Shown: one piece after another, positions 41,700 through 51,434 of the stretch
Layout: every line of letters begins with the position of its first letter
Numbering within the stretch: the stretch's first letter is position 1
Source of the DNA: Lachnospiraceae bacterium
GTDB lineage: Bacteria > Bacillota > Clostridia > Lachnospirales > Lachnospiraceae
Reading direction: 5' to 3'
DNA: 64,000 bases
Assembly: GCA_902381685.1 (NCBI GenBank)
Contig: LR698958.1
Span: 1,303,672 to 1,367,671, forward strand
Program-made: the position numbers and the translations under genes
Notes under the pieces: model-generated
Seen by the model: the letters and a program-made list of their open reading frames with translations, nothing else
Database searches by the model: none
Told to the model about the DNA's origin: nothing

Positions 41700-41965
41700 C
41701 TTTTTTCCTTTTTATTCTGCCTGATGTTTTGCAAACAGTTTCTTTGCCACAGGGCATAAAGGCGTTCCGGACAAAATAAAAATATTTCTGTTCAAAAATT
41801 TTTCACAATTTCATCATTTTTTTATCACAAATATTCAGTATAGTATTACTTGTAAAGTTAATAAAACTTTTTTCATTAACTTTTCTTTTTCATAACCAGG
41901 CCGGTCTTTGACCGGCTTTCCTCATTTATATATCAAAATTAAAGGAATTTTTATTATATGACAAT
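41700..41965. other. Gene-poor stretch with a small hairpin
   Basis: No supported reading frame. A strong short hairpin GCCGGTC-TTT-GACCGGC followed by TTTCC lies at about 41902-41922, on the plus strand, preceded by an AT-rich region with TATAGT near 41840. This could be the end of a small plus-strand transcript, but nothing else supports it. Confidence 0.35.
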
Positions 41966-42012
41966 AAAAAACATCGGTCTTCTTATTTACTAAGAATCCG
42001 ATGTTTTTTCTT
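41966..42012 (-). terminator. Terminator of tRNA-Thr
   Basis: AAAACATCGG-ATTCTTA and TAAGAAGA-CCGATGTTTTTT arms on the minus strand, just after the tRNA. Confidence 0.8.
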
Positions 42013-42015
42013 TTA

Positions 42016-42088
42016 AGCTGTTGGCGGGACTTGAACCCGTGACCTCCGCCTTACCAAGGCGACGCGCTACCGACTGTGCCACAACAGC
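42016..42088 (-). tRNA. tRNA-Thr (anticodon GGT)
   Basis: 73-nt cloverleaf: acceptor GCTGTTG/CAACAGC, D-arm CGGTAGCGC, anticodon stem with loop TTGGTAA giving GGT (reads ACC/ACU), T-arm GGGTTCAAGTCCC. CCA is not encoded. A terminator follows directly. Confidence 0.95.
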
Positions 42089-42150
42089 ATGTATATTTAT
42101 ATGCAACGTAATTAATATACAATATATCCATGCTGTTTGTCAATTCATTT

Positions 42151-42759
42151 TTATCCCCTAGTCTTTTGTCCAACAATTTTTTCTGTTTTTCCTTTTATTC
42201 TCTGTAATGCGTTATCAATGGATTTCGGTGTCTTATCCAAAACTTTCGCTATTTTCTGATAGTCCATACCGAACAGATGTAAATATAACACTTTATTTTC
42301 AAACTCACTGAGATTTTTCTTTAATTCCACCTCAATCATCTGCAAATATTCTTTATTTAAAAACAATGCCTCCGGATTGGTTTCTTTTACCGCCTGAATC
42401 GTATCTATTAGCGGCTGCTCATCTTTTTCATCATAAATAGAGACATATGAATTTAACGGAATATGTTTCTGCCTTTTTGACGCTTCGATTGCCGTGTACA
42501 TCTGTCTTGAAATACACAATTCTGCAAAATGATAAAAAGAAGTTTCCTGCTCTTCATCGTAATCCCGTATCGCTTTGAACAGACCTATCATTCCTTCCTG
42601 AATCAAATCGTCATTATCTCCTCCAAGCAAAAACATCGCTTTTGCCTTTTCTTTGACAAGATTTTTGTACTTATTGATGATATACTCTGTAATTTCTTTT
42701 TCTCCATTTCGCAGGCAGCGGAGCAACTCTTCATCTGCCATCATATTGTATCTGCACAT
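42151..42759 (-). CDS. sigH: RNA polymerase sporulation sigma factor SigH
   Basis: Sigma-70 family factor that switches on early sporulation and stationary-phase genes. The 202-residue protein has region 2 (MFLLGGDNDDLIQEGMIGLFKAIRDYD, with the core-binding and -10 recognition helices) and region 4 (LHLFGMDYQKIAKVLDKTPKSIDNALQRIKGK). It lies at the end of cysE-cysS-mrnC-rlmB, the usual clostridial position of sigH. The chosen ATG is preceded by GGAGG at 5 bases; a GTG two codons up overlaps this site. Confidence 0.93.
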   Translation of the reverse strand: MCRYNMMADEELLRCLRNGEKEITEYIINKYKNLVKEKAKAMFLLGGDNDDLIQEGMIGLFKAIRDYDEEQETSFYHFAELCISRQMYTAIEASKRQKHIPLNSYVSIYDEKDEQPLIDTIQAVKETNPEALFLNKEYLQMIEVELKKNLSEFENKVLYLHLFGMDYQKIAKVLDKTPKSIDNALQRIKGKTEKIVGQKTRG

Positions 42760-42785
42760 ATGCACCTCCGGTTTTCACACCGTTG

Positions 42786-43526
42786 TTAATTTAATCTCTG
42801 TCTTACAATCTCATATGCCAACACTCCCGCTGCTACAGAAGCATTCAAAGAGTCAATGTCACCTTTCATCGGAATGGACGCAACAAAGTCACATTCTTCC
42901 TTTACAAGACGCCCTACACCTGTCCCTTCATTTCCGATAACCAGACCTATCGGACCTGTCAGGTTCAGGCGGTACATTGTCTCTCCGCCCATGTCCGCAC
43001 AGACAAACCAAAGTCCTTTCTCTTTCAACTCTTCCATTGTTTTTACCAGATTTGTCACCTTAGCAACCGGTGTATAGTTCAGCGCTCCCGCTGAAGTTTT
43101 GGCAACTGTTGCCGTCAACCCTACTGCGCGGCGTTTTGGAATAATAACACCATGAGCCCCCGCAAGATTGGCTGTACGGATAATCGCTCCAAGATTATGC
43201 GGATCTTCAATGTTATCCAAAATAAAGATAAAAGGATCTTCCCCCTTTTCTTTTGCCAGTGCAAGTATATCTTCTACTTCCGCATATTCATATGCTGCTG
43301 CATGCGCAACAACTCCCTGATGTTTTCCCGTTTCAGATAACTGATCCAGCCTTTCTTTTGTTACAAACTGTAAAATCGTATCATGTTTTTTTGCTTCCCT
43401 TACAATTGTGCGGACCGGACCGTCCTGACAACCGTCCAAAACAAACACTTTATCAATCGTTTTTCCTGAACGAAACGCCTCAATTACCGCATTTCTTCCC
43501 TCTATTATTAAACTTTCCTCAGCCAT
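42786..43526 (-). CDS. rlmB: 23S rRNA 2'-O-methyltransferase RlmB
   Basis: SPOUT-class enzyme methylating a guanosine ribose in 23S rRNA. The 246-residue protein has a substrate-binding N-domain (IIEGRNAVIEAF) and three SPOUT motifs: ILDNIEDPHNLGAIIRTANLAG, VIGNEGTGVGR and IPMKGDIDSLNASVA. The knotted SAM site is complete. It lies 9 bases from mrnC and 26 bases from sigH, in a conserved operon. Confidence 0.95.
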   Translation of the reverse strand: MAEESLIIEGRNAVIEAFRSGKTIDKVFVLDGCQDGPVRTIVREAKKHDTILQFVTKERLDQLSETGKHQGVVAHAAAYEYAEVEDILALAKEKGEDPFIFILDNIEDPHNLGAIIRTANLAGAHGVIIPKRRAVGLTATVAKTSAGALNYTPVAKVTNLVKTMEELKEKGLWFVCADMGGETMYRLNLTGPIGLVIGNEGTGVGRLVKEECDFVASIPMKGDIDSLNASVAAGVLAYEIVRQRLN

Positions 43527-43535
43527 TTTTCTCTC

Positions 43536-43985
43536 CTATACTTCTTCTTTTTCCAGACTGTCTAATCCTATCTTCACTAAATCCAGCATTCTTTTCCACT
43601 TTTCCTGCAGATACAGATAGCCTATTAACGCTTCAAATCCCGTCGCTCTTCTGTAATCCGTAATCGACTGATTTTTGGCAGGGGAAACGGATTTCGCATT
43701 TCTCCCACGCTTGTAGACTGCCCTCTCCTCATCTGTCAGTTCTTCCTGCATCGCTCTCATCATCATAGACTGGGCTGACGCCTGTACAAGACTGCTCGTC
43801 TCTTTGTGAAGTTTCTGTACCTGTTTGTTTCCTCTGTTAATTACCAAACTTTTAATAATCAGATCATAAATGCTGTCACCGATATACGCCAATGTAAGAG
43901 GAGAATATTCTCTTATATCCACCTCCTGCATTGAAAACACTTCTTTCATATACTCATTAAAGTTTGTCTCTACGCTTTTTTCCAT
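43536..43985 (-). CDS. mrnC: Mini-ribonuclease III
   Basis: Double-strand-specific endoribonuclease that matures 23S rRNA ends; an RNase III catalytic domain without the dsRNA-binding domain. The 149-residue length is typical. The metal site motif LAYIGDSIYDLII (about 28-40) and the later GFEALIGYLYL are present. The last residues of cysS overlap its start by 16 bases, showing translational coupling; rlmB follows 9 bases later. Confidence 0.94.
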   Translation of the reverse strand: MEKSVETNFNEYMKEVFSMQEVDIREYSPLTLAYIGDSIYDLIIKSLVINRGNKQVQKLHKETSSLVQASAQSMMMRAMQEELTDEERAVYKRGRNAKSVSPAKNQSITDYRRATGFEALIGYLYLQEKWKRMLDLVKIGLDSLEKEEV

Positions 43986-45376
43986 TTTACACCTTCACGG
44001 GTATCCTCTAAAATAATACCCTTTTTCAATAACTCATCTCGGATTTCATCTGCTCTTTGGAAATTTCTCTCTTTTCTCGCAGCCTGACGTTCTTCAATCA
44101 ACGCTTCAATATCTTCTGCGAGCATCTCCTCTTCTTTTTCCACAATCAATCCCAACACATCTGATAATTTTACAATTAAATCATATAATGTCTGCAAATA
44201 TTCTTTTGATGACTGTGCCGATGTTGTTGTATTTGCAAATTTTACTAAGTCAAAAATCGATGCGATGGCGTCTGCCGTATTAAAGTCATCTTCCATAGCC
44301 TCTTCATATGCTCTCACAAAATTTTCTGTCTCTTTTACCTGCTCTCTTTCTTCTGCCGTCATATTTTCCTCAGAGACAACACCTAGTAAATGTTTGAGAT
44401 TTGCTACCGCCGTCAAAATACGTTCCAAACCGTTAGCAGATGATTCCATTAAAGCAGCGCTGAAGTTTAACGGACTTCTGTAGTGAGCGCTTAACATGAA
44501 GAATCGCAGTACCTGTAAATCATATTTTTCTCCGATTTCTCTTACTGTGCGGAAATTTCCAAGCGATTTTGACATTTTGTGATTATCAATATTTAAAAAG
44601 GCATTGTGTAACCAATATTTAGCAAACTCTTTTCCATTTGCCGCCTCACTCTGCGCTATCTCATTTTCATGGTGTGGGAAAACTAAATCTTCTCCTCCCG
44701 CATGGATATCTATCTGCTCACCCAAATATTTTTTAGACATAACGGAGCATTCAATATGCCAGCCCGGACGTCCGTCACACCACGGAGATTCCCATGCAGG
44801 CTCTCCCTCTTTTTTCGGTTTCCAAAGAACAAAGTCTAAAGAATCTTCTTTCTCATCTTCTCCCGTCACCAAAAGAGAACGTCCTCCCGACTGCAAATCA
44901 TCTAAGTTTTTGTGAGAAAGTTTACCGTACTCTTCAAATTTTCTTGTGCGGAAATAAACGGTTCCGTTTTTCTCATAGGCATATCCCTTGTCAATCAAAT
45001 CCGAAATCATTTCAATCATTCCGCAAATTTCTTCTGTCGCAAGCGGGTGTTTTGTCGCCGGTTTTACGTTCATTCCTTCCATGTCTTTCTTGCATTCTGC
45101 AATATAACGCTGAGAAATTTCGTTTGCCGAAACGCCTTCCTCAATAGCTTTTTTAATGATCTTATCGTCCACATCTGTAAAGTTGGATACAAAATTCACT
45201 TCATATCCTTTGTACTCAAAATATCTTCTCACCGTATCAAATACAATCATTGGTCTCGCATTTCCGATGTGTATCAGATTGTATACCGTCGGTCCGCAAA
45301 CATACATTTTTACTTTGCCTTCCTCCAACGGTACAAACTCTTCTTTTCTTCTTGTCAATGTATTATATACCTTCAT
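43970..45376 (-). CDS. cysS: Cysteinyl-tRNA synthetase
   Basis: Charges tRNA-Cys. The 468-residue class I enzyme starts MKVYNTLTRRKEEF, has the zinc/ATP site CGPTVYNLIHIGNARP at about 27-42, IECSVMSKKYLG around 208-220 and KMSKSLGNF at about 269-277. It overlaps cysE by 14 bases and mrnC by 16 bases. Control is by the Cys-type T-box upstream of cysE. Confidence 0.97.
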   Translation of the reverse strand: MKVYNTLTRRKEEFVPLEEGKVKMYVCGPTVYNLIHIGNARPMIVFDTVRRYFEYKGYEVNFVSNFTDVDDKIIKKAIEEGVSANEISQRYIAECKKDMEGMNVKPATKHPLATEEICGMIEMISDLIDKGYAYEKNGTVYFRTRKFEEYGKLSHKNLDDLQSGGRSLLVTGEDEKEDSLDFVLWKPKKEGEPAWESPWCDGRPGWHIECSVMSKKYLGEQIDIHAGGEDLVFPHHENEIAQSEAANGKEFAKYWLHNAFLNIDNHKMSKSLGNFRTVREIGEKYDLQVLRFFMLSAHYRSPLNFSAALMESSANGLERILTAVANLKHLLGVVSEENMTAEEREQVKETENFVRAYEEAMEDDFNTADAIASIFDLVKFANTTTSAQSSKEYLQTLYDLIVKLSDVLGLIVEKEEEMLAEDIEALIEERQAARKERNFQRADEIRDELLKKGIILEDTREGVKWKKA

Positions 45377-46055
45377 TTTTCTCCTCCTGATGTTTATGTT
45401 GTCTGCATCGCATATCTTTTTCCATTTCTTTCAGTTCCTGCTGCAACTGAATATTCCTGTTCTGTAGTTCCCTGATATCATTCAATACCGGATCCGGTAA
45501 ATGAATCTGGTCTAAATCTGCCCGTGGTATCTTCTGATCTCCCATTCGGACAATACGCCCCGGAACTCCCACCACAGTACAGTTCGGCGGAACTTCCTCC
45601 AGAACAACGGACCCTGCTCCGATTTTTGCGTTTTCACCTATGGTAAACGAGCCTAAAATTTTCGCTCCCGCAGAAACCATGACATTATCCTTAAGCGTCG
45701 GGTGTCTTTTCCCTTTCTCTTTTCCTGTTCCTCCAAGTGTTACTCCCTGATATAGTGTCACATTATTGCCAATAACAGTTGTCTCTCCAATAATCACTCC
45801 ACTTCCATGGTCAATAAAGAGTCCCTTGCCGATAGTTGCTCCCGGGTGAATTTCGATTCCCGTTTTTCTCGCTGCCCTCTGAGAAATCCAACGCGCTAAA
45901 AAATAATGTTTCTTCAAATACAGTTTATGTGCCATTCGATACCTTATCATCACCTTAAAACTTGGATATAAAAGTATCTCCATATTGCTTTTTATCGCAG
46001 GGTCACGTTCCTTAATGACTTGCAACTCTTCTTTTATATAAGTAATCAGACGCAT
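45363..46055 (-). CDS. cysE: Serine O-acetyltransferase
   Basis: Makes O-acetylserine for cysteine synthesis. The 230-residue protein is of the short EpsC type, with a left-handed parallel beta-helix formed by hexapeptide repeats (IGKGLFIDHGSGVIIGETTVIGNNVTLYQGVTLGG, about 75-110). The acceptor His is in DHGSG. A C-terminal Gln/Glu/Lys-rich coil is longer than usual and may be a coiled coil. Its end overlaps cysS by 14 bases. It is the first gene after the T-box. Confidence 0.95.
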   Translation of the reverse strand: MRLITYIKEELQVIKERDPAIKSNMEILLYPSFKVMIRYRMAHKLYLKKHYFLARWISQRAARKTGIEIHPGATIGKGLFIDHGSGVIIGETTVIGNNVTLYQGVTLGGTGKEKGKRHPTLKDNVMVSAGAKILGSFTIGENAKIGAGSVVLEEVPPNCTVVGVPGRIVRMGDQKIPRADLDQIHLPDPVLNDIRELQNRNIQLQQELKEMEKDMRCRQHKHQEEKNEGI

Positions 46056-46110
46056 TATGTCACAACCCTTCTATTTTCATTTAGCGGAAAAGCAAATACA
46101 TACCATAATT

Positions 46111-46142
46111 AAAAAAACTTCATCTCACTAAGAGACGAAGTT
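46111..46142 (-). terminator. T-box terminator (Cys)
   Basis: ACTTCGTCTC-TTAGT-GAGATGAAGT followed by TTTTTTT on the minus strand, about 55 bases upstream of cysE. It is the regulated terminator of the Cys T-box. Confidence 0.88.
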
Positions 46143-46345
46143 ATATCCGCGATTCCACTCTCATAAAGGGGTAACCCCTTCACTCTAAACACGTAACGTG
46201 TGCGACCGTACACGGCTACTTCACTGTTCACCGTATCTGCTCCCGAATGCACTTCGCATTTCTTTCACTTGGATTTGCTTTCAGCCGATGACAATTCCTC
46301 TCTGATAGTTTCTGAAATGTTACTCTCTTCGTTCTTTGCATTTAC
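46111..46345 (-). promoter_or_regulatory. T-box leader sensing uncharged tRNA-Cys
   Basis: AGAGTGGAATCGCG (about 46149-46162, minus strand) is a strong T-box match. Upstream, the stem I region contains TGC codons at 46249-46251 and 46256-46258 in the segment AATGCGAAGTGCATTCGG; either could be the Cys specifier. The downstream genes are cysE and cysS, the classic targets. Confidence 0.85.
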
Positions 46346-46396
46346 AATATATATTATAGTGTATGCAAAAATCCCCTGTTTGTCAACCGCAAATGC

Positions 46397-47404
46397 TTAC
46401 GCATTTTCCAAATAAGCGGTCAGCAGTTCTACTGCATACTCCAAATCTTTTCTGTCTGCCACTTCCGCAGGGCTGTGCATATAGCGCAAAGGTATGGAAA
46501 CTAACACAACCGGCACTCCTTTCCCCACCATGTGAATCTCGTCTGCGTCCGTACAACTTCTCCCGCCGCTTACTTCCACCTGATATGGAATTCCTCTTTC
46601 ATTTGCCAGTTCCATAAGTTTTTGGTTAATTCCCCTGTCGCAAATCGGATTGATACAGAGTACGGGGCCTTTCCCCAGTTCTACTTCGCCCCATTCCGCT
46701 TCTCGCATTCCGTCATAGTCGCTTGTGTATGTCACGTCCACCACAATGGCTTCTGTCGGATTCACTCTGTTTGCCACCCAGCCTGCTCCATGTTTGCTTG
46801 TCTCTTCTCCAACCGTTCCCGCTCCGATGATGGTTGCCTTATGGTGTTTTTCTTTCATTCTTTTCATTGTTTCCATAACAACATAGACACCGGCTTTATC
46901 GTCCAGTCCTCTTGCCGATATGCGTTCATTCATTAATTGACGTATATTCGCATCAAAAACAACAGAATTACCTAACTGTACCTGCGACAATGCCTCTTCT
47001 TTCGTTGATGCCCCTATATCAATCAATATATCCGATACGGAAAATTCACTGTTTTTCAACATTTTAGAAGTAACAACCACACTTCCGTACACCACACCAT
47101 TGTCCGTATTGATTTGCACTCCATGTCCCGCATACAATTTTGCCGAAAATCCTCCCGAATTTGTCACCTTCAAAAATCCGTCACCTGTCGCTCCCGTAAC
47201 TAAAAGTCCGATTTCATCTATGTGGGAAGTCATTAAAATTCTTTTCTCCCCTAAACCTTCTAAAGTATATACGCTGTCACCGATACTGTCCGTTTCCACT
47301 TCATAGAAATTCCCCATATGTTCTTTTAACACCTTTTGAACGGCAAATTCATCTCCCGAAACAGACGGCACTTCCAATAACATTTTTAACAAATCCTCAC
47401 GCAT
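46397..47404 (-). CDS. M42 family metallopeptidase
   Basis: A 335-residue glutamyl aminopeptidase-like zinc enzyme with two metals. Metal ligand motifs are MTSHIDEIGLLV (about 58-69, with H), RGLDDKAGVYV (about 168-178, D bridging), GTVGEETSKHGA near 205 (catalytic and metal Glu) and VVDVTYTSD. The C-terminal HSPAEVADRKDLEYAV completes the site. The family cleaves N-terminal residues from peptides in large tetrahedral complexes. AGGAGG lies before the ATG. It precedes the Cys T-box and follows the Eis-like gene by 19 bases. Confidence 0.92.
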   Translation of the reverse strand: MREDLLKMLLEVPSVSGDEFAVQKVLKEHMGNFYEVETDSIGDSVYTLEGLGEKRILMTSHIDEIGLLVTGATGDGFLKVTNSGGFSAKLYAGHGVQINTDNGVVYGSVVVTSKMLKNSEFSVSDILIDIGASTKEEALSQVQLGNSVVFDANIRQLMNERISARGLDDKAGVYVVMETMKRMKEKHHKATIIGAGTVGEETSKHGAGWVANRVNPTEAIVVDVTYTSDYDGMREAEWGEVELGKGPVLCINPICDRGINQKLMELANERGIPYQVEVSGGRSCTDADEIHMVGKGVPVVLVSIPLRYMHSPAEVADRKDLEYAVELLTAYLENA

Positions 47405-47423
47405 TCTTTTTCCTCCTCCCTAA

Positions 47424-48506
47424 TTACACAACTTCATTCAGATACACTTTTGTGAGCGGAATGATTTTTGACAATTCCTCTTTGACCTGTAAAGGAACGT
47501 TAAGTTTTTCCATATCTGCCATGCCAAACAATATGCCTGTCAAATCTCCCGCATCTATGCAGACACAGTCTTTTGTTTCATTCGTTTTCTTCGCTCGTAT
47601 CTTCTCCTTGCCTTCTAACAGAAAACAACCCGCACTCGCATTTGTCAGCGTATCCCAAATTTTTAATTTCAAATGGATTTCTTCTTTTATTCTCATGCAG
47701 GAAAACATTTTCTCAACATCTAAAATTTTTGCCATAATCATCGGTTTTTCCATATCTCCATACCCTAAAACTTTTGTTTGTTTTTTGTCACAGAGATATT
47801 CTGAAACATATGACAAAATTTCTTCGCCTTTTTCCAAAAACAGCGGTTCCCTAATCTCAAGTTCTTCTCCTTCCGCATAAGGAAAAAGCCCTGTCAGTCT
47901 TCGATTTTCTCTTAAAATCAGTATTCCACCCTGCTCACTTTTTTGTTCTTTTAAAAGCGCCTCGTAATAATATCTACTTCTCTCCGCATAAACTTCATAC
48001 TCACTTTCTAAAATACCGTTTGCAAACAGTGCCATTTCTTCACACTCTTCCTCAGTTGCATGAGAAAGCGTCCATTGTTCCTTTTTCTCCCCTGATTTTT
48101 CAGCTGTTCCCTGTCGTTGTTTATAAATATAGCGAAATCCGTGCGGATAATAAATCTGTTCCGCCGCAGGCATTAAAAAGGTAAACGGTTCTCCATTTTC
48201 CTTCATATCCGCAAGCGCTTTTTTTAACAGGCTTCTCATAATTCCCTGCTGTCTGTATTTTTCCTCCGTTGCTACCGCAACAATGTAATGTGTCATAAAA
48301 CTCCGTCCGTCGATCTTCATCGAATACGGATTCAAATGAAGCATTGCACAAATATGCTCCTCATCTTCCATTACATATATTTCATTTTCCACCGTCTTCA
48401 CTGTGTAATAATAATCTAAAAACGCAGGCGTATCCTCATCAAAAATTTTTTCCCACAATTCTCTTGTCTTTATATGTTCTTCTTTTCGTAACTTGCGAAG
48501 TTCCAT
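47424..48506 (-). CDS. Eis-type GNAT N-acetyltransferase
   Basis: A 360-residue protein with an N-terminal GNAT domain (KYRQQGIMRSLLKKAL at about 91-106 as the acetyl-CoA loop), a second GNAT-like region and a C-terminal sterol-carrier-like domain, the Eis architecture. Eis proteins acetylate amines such as aminoglycosides or protein lysines; target here unknown. Start and ispF stop share the base at 48506 (ATG overlap), so coupled translation. Part of ispF-eis-M42 unit. Confidence 0.86.
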   Translation of the reverse strand: MELRKLRKEEHIKTRELWEKIFDEDTPAFLDYYYTVKTVENEIYVMEDEEHICAMLHLNPYSMKIDGRSFMTHYIVAVATEEKYRQQGIMRSLLKKALADMKENGEPFTFLMPAAEQIYYPHGFRYIYKQRQGTAEKSGEKKEQWTLSHATEEECEEMALFANGILESEYEVYAERSRYYYEALLKEQKSEQGGILILRENRRLTGLFPYAEGEELEIREPLFLEKGEEILSYVSEYLCDKKQTKVLGYGDMEKPMIMAKILDVEKMFSCMRIKEEIHLKLKIWDTLTNASAGCFLLEGKEKIRAKKTNETKDCVCIDAGDLTGILFGMADMEKLNVPLQVKEELSKIIPLTKVYLNEVV

Positions 48507-49051
48507 TATTTATCCCTTCTGCAGCCACCGCAGCCTGCACATCCGCTTTCGTTGCCCGCCACCTTATAACTGTAGTTTGTCATATTCTCCAGCGCACAAA
48601 TTGCCTGTGAGGAAATTCCTTCTCCGGTTCCCGTAAATCCGAGACCTTCTTCCGTTGTCGCTTTCACGTTAATCTGGTCTTCCTCTATCTGTAAAGCAGA
48701 TGCAATGTTTTTTCTCATCTGCCCGATATATGGCTTCATTTTCGGCTTTTGCGCAATAATTGTGGCATCAATATTTTCAATCACATATAGATGCTCTTCC
48801 AATAATCTCCCCACATGTTCCAAGAGAATAATACTTGAAATCCCTTTGTATTTTTCGTCCGTATCCGGAAAATGTGTACCGATGTCACCAAGGCCTGCCG
48901 CTCCTAAAAGTGCGTCCATAATCGCATGAAGAAGAACATCTGCATCAGAATGTCCCAAAAGTCCTTTTTCATAAGGTATATTCACCCCACCTAAAATCAG
49001 TTCTCTTTCTTCCACAAGACGATGTACGTCATAACCCATTCCAACTCTCAT
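48506..49051 (-). CDS. ispF: 2-C-methyl-D-erythritol 2,4-cyclodiphosphate synthase with a cysteine-rich tail
   Basis: Fifth enzyme of the MEP isoprenoid pathway. The core (residues 1 to about 157) has the metal ligands in GYDVHRL (5-11) and [17 protein letters not shown] (about 34-50), and [13 protein letters not shown] closing the fold. Normal members are about 157-160 residues; this one has 181. The extra tail holds Cys in [14 protein letters not shown], a C-x2-C-x2-C pattern. The role of the tail is unknown. First gene of ispF-eis-M42; GGAGGGAAAAC precedes the ATG. Confidence 0.93.
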   Translation of the reverse strand: MRVGMGYDVHRLVEERELILGGVNIPYEKGLLGHSDADVLLHAIMDALLGAAGLGDIGTHFPDTDEKYKGISSIILLEHVGRLLEEHLYVIENIDATIIAQKPKMKPYIGQMRKNIASALQIEEDQINVKATTEEGLGFTGTGEGISSQAICALENMTNYSYKVAGNESGCAGCGGCRRDK

Positions 49052-49227
49052 AGTTTTCCCTCCATTTTTATTTCTAACAAGTATCGTTTTATATTAACGC
49101 TCATTTTATCACATTTTCTCCATTTTGCCTAGACAAAGCAAAACTTGTTCACTTTCGTTTTCTGTATATATTTTGCTCTTTTTCACACAATATAACAGTA
49201 AATCTATAACAAAGAAAGGAAATGGAA

Positions 49228-49419
49228 ATGAAAGAAGATAAGAAAAACAAAATGATTATTGATTCCTACGATTATTTGGGAAATTCCGCATCGAGCAATG
49301 ACTGTACCGGATTAATTCCGTCCGCACCGGTTTCAAATAGCCAGGTGCAATCTTATGAAGATGTCTATCATTTTACTCCGCCCGAAGTTCCCATAAAGAA
49401 ATGCCCTAAAGATGAGTAA
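49228..49419 (+). CDS. Small hypothetical protein
   Basis: A 63-residue hydrophilic protein (MKEDKKNKMIIDSYDYLGN) with no membrane segment, rich in Ser, Asp and Pro towards the C-terminus. It has two candidate ATGs; AAAGGA fits the second at 49228. A terminator follows 5 bases after the stop. It lies alone on the plus strand, opposite the tRNA cluster and ispF unit. No family recognised. Confidence 0.55.
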   Translation: MKEDKKNKMIIDSYDYLGNSASSNDCTGLIPSAPVSNSQVQSYEDVYHFTPPEVPIKKCPKDE

Positions 49420-49423
49420 GCAA

Positions 49424-49453
49424 AAAAGATTGTGCGACTGCACAATCTTTTCA
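49424..49453. terminator. Bidirectional terminator
   Basis: AAAGATTGTGC-GACT-GCACAATCTTTT hairpin between the small plus-strand gene and the convergent tRNA cluster. Confidence 0.8.
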
Positions 49454-49454
49454 A

Positions 49455-49528
49455 TAGCGGGAACTGGATTCGAACCAGCGACACTACGGGTATGAACCGT
49501 ATGCTCTAGCCAACTGAGCTATCCCGCC
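49455..49528 (-). tRNA. tRNA-Met (anticodon CAT), copy 1
   Basis: 74-nt cloverleaf with acceptor GGCGGGA/TCCCGCT, anticodon loop TTCATAC in stem TACGG/CCGTA. The paired 1-72 position (G-T) and other features match elongator tRNA-Met, not initiator. Identical to the copy at 49632-49705. Confidence 0.9.
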
Positions 49529-49552
49529 ATATTCTGTTATTTTAAAGTTATA

Positions 49553-49625
49553 TGGGACCAACAGGGCTCGAACCTGTGACCCCCTGCTTGTAAGGCAGGT
49601 GCTCTCCCAGCTGAGCTATGATCCC
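49553..49625 (-). tRNA. tRNA-Val (anticodon TAC)
   Basis: 73-nt cloverleaf with acceptor GGGATCA/TGGTCCC, anticodon loop TTACAAG giving TAC, T-arm CAGGTTCGAGCCCTG. It lies between the two tRNA-Met copies. Confidence 0.95.
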
Positions 49626-49631
49626 ATATAG

Positions 49632-49705
49632 TAGCGGGAACTGGATTCGAACCAGCGACACTACGGGTATGAACCGTATGCTCTAGCCAACTGAGCTATC
49701 CCGCC
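49632..49705 (-). tRNA. tRNA-Met (anticodon CAT), copy 2
   Basis: Same 74-nt sequence as the copy at 49455-49528. Transcribed first in the three-tRNA cluster. Confidence 0.9.
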
Positions 49706-49869
49706 GCATTTAAGTCTTTGCAACTCAAACCTGCTCCGCTATTATACTATTACTTTCGACAAATTGTCAACACTTTTTTTAACTTTTTTTACTTTTGATA
49801 GGATTTACCGAAACAAAGTCAATAAATCGAATTGTTTCGGCAAATTCCTTTCTTCATTTTATACCCGTT

Positions 49870-51216
<1,347 letters not shown>

Positions 51217-51230
51217 CTAATTCAAAATCA

Positions 51231-51261
51231 GCCGTGCAGAATGTGTTCTGTACGGCTTTGG
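51231..51261 (-). promoter_or_regulatory. Leader hairpin of gdhA
   Basis: Minus-strand AGCCGT-ACAGAA-CACA-TTCTGC-ACGGCT hairpin followed by GATTTTG, between the gdhA promoter and ribosome binding site. It may be an attenuator or stabiliser. Confidence 0.5.
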
Positions 51262-51279
51262 TGCTTTCAACACTTTATT

Positions 51280-51308
51280 AGTATAATGTATTATCTTGTG
51301 AAATTCAA
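51280..51308 (-). promoter_or_regulatory. Promoter of gdhA
   Basis: TTGAAT (51303-51308) and TATACT (51280-51285) on the minus strand, 17 bases apart, about 75 bases upstream of the gdhA start. Confidence 0.7.
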
Positions 51309-51434
51309 GAACTTTTTATTCGTAAAATCTTTATATAATCTTTATACTGTAGTATTTTTCTTTATACTCTTTTAATTATCAAACCCTTATTATTTATATA
51401 GTTTGACTATTTTTAGCAAAAGAGGTATTTTATT

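Noticed and set aside
49455-49528. tRNA-Ile with CAT anticodon (lysidine type)
   Set aside because: The body sequence and the GCTA 3' end match elongator tRNA-Met.
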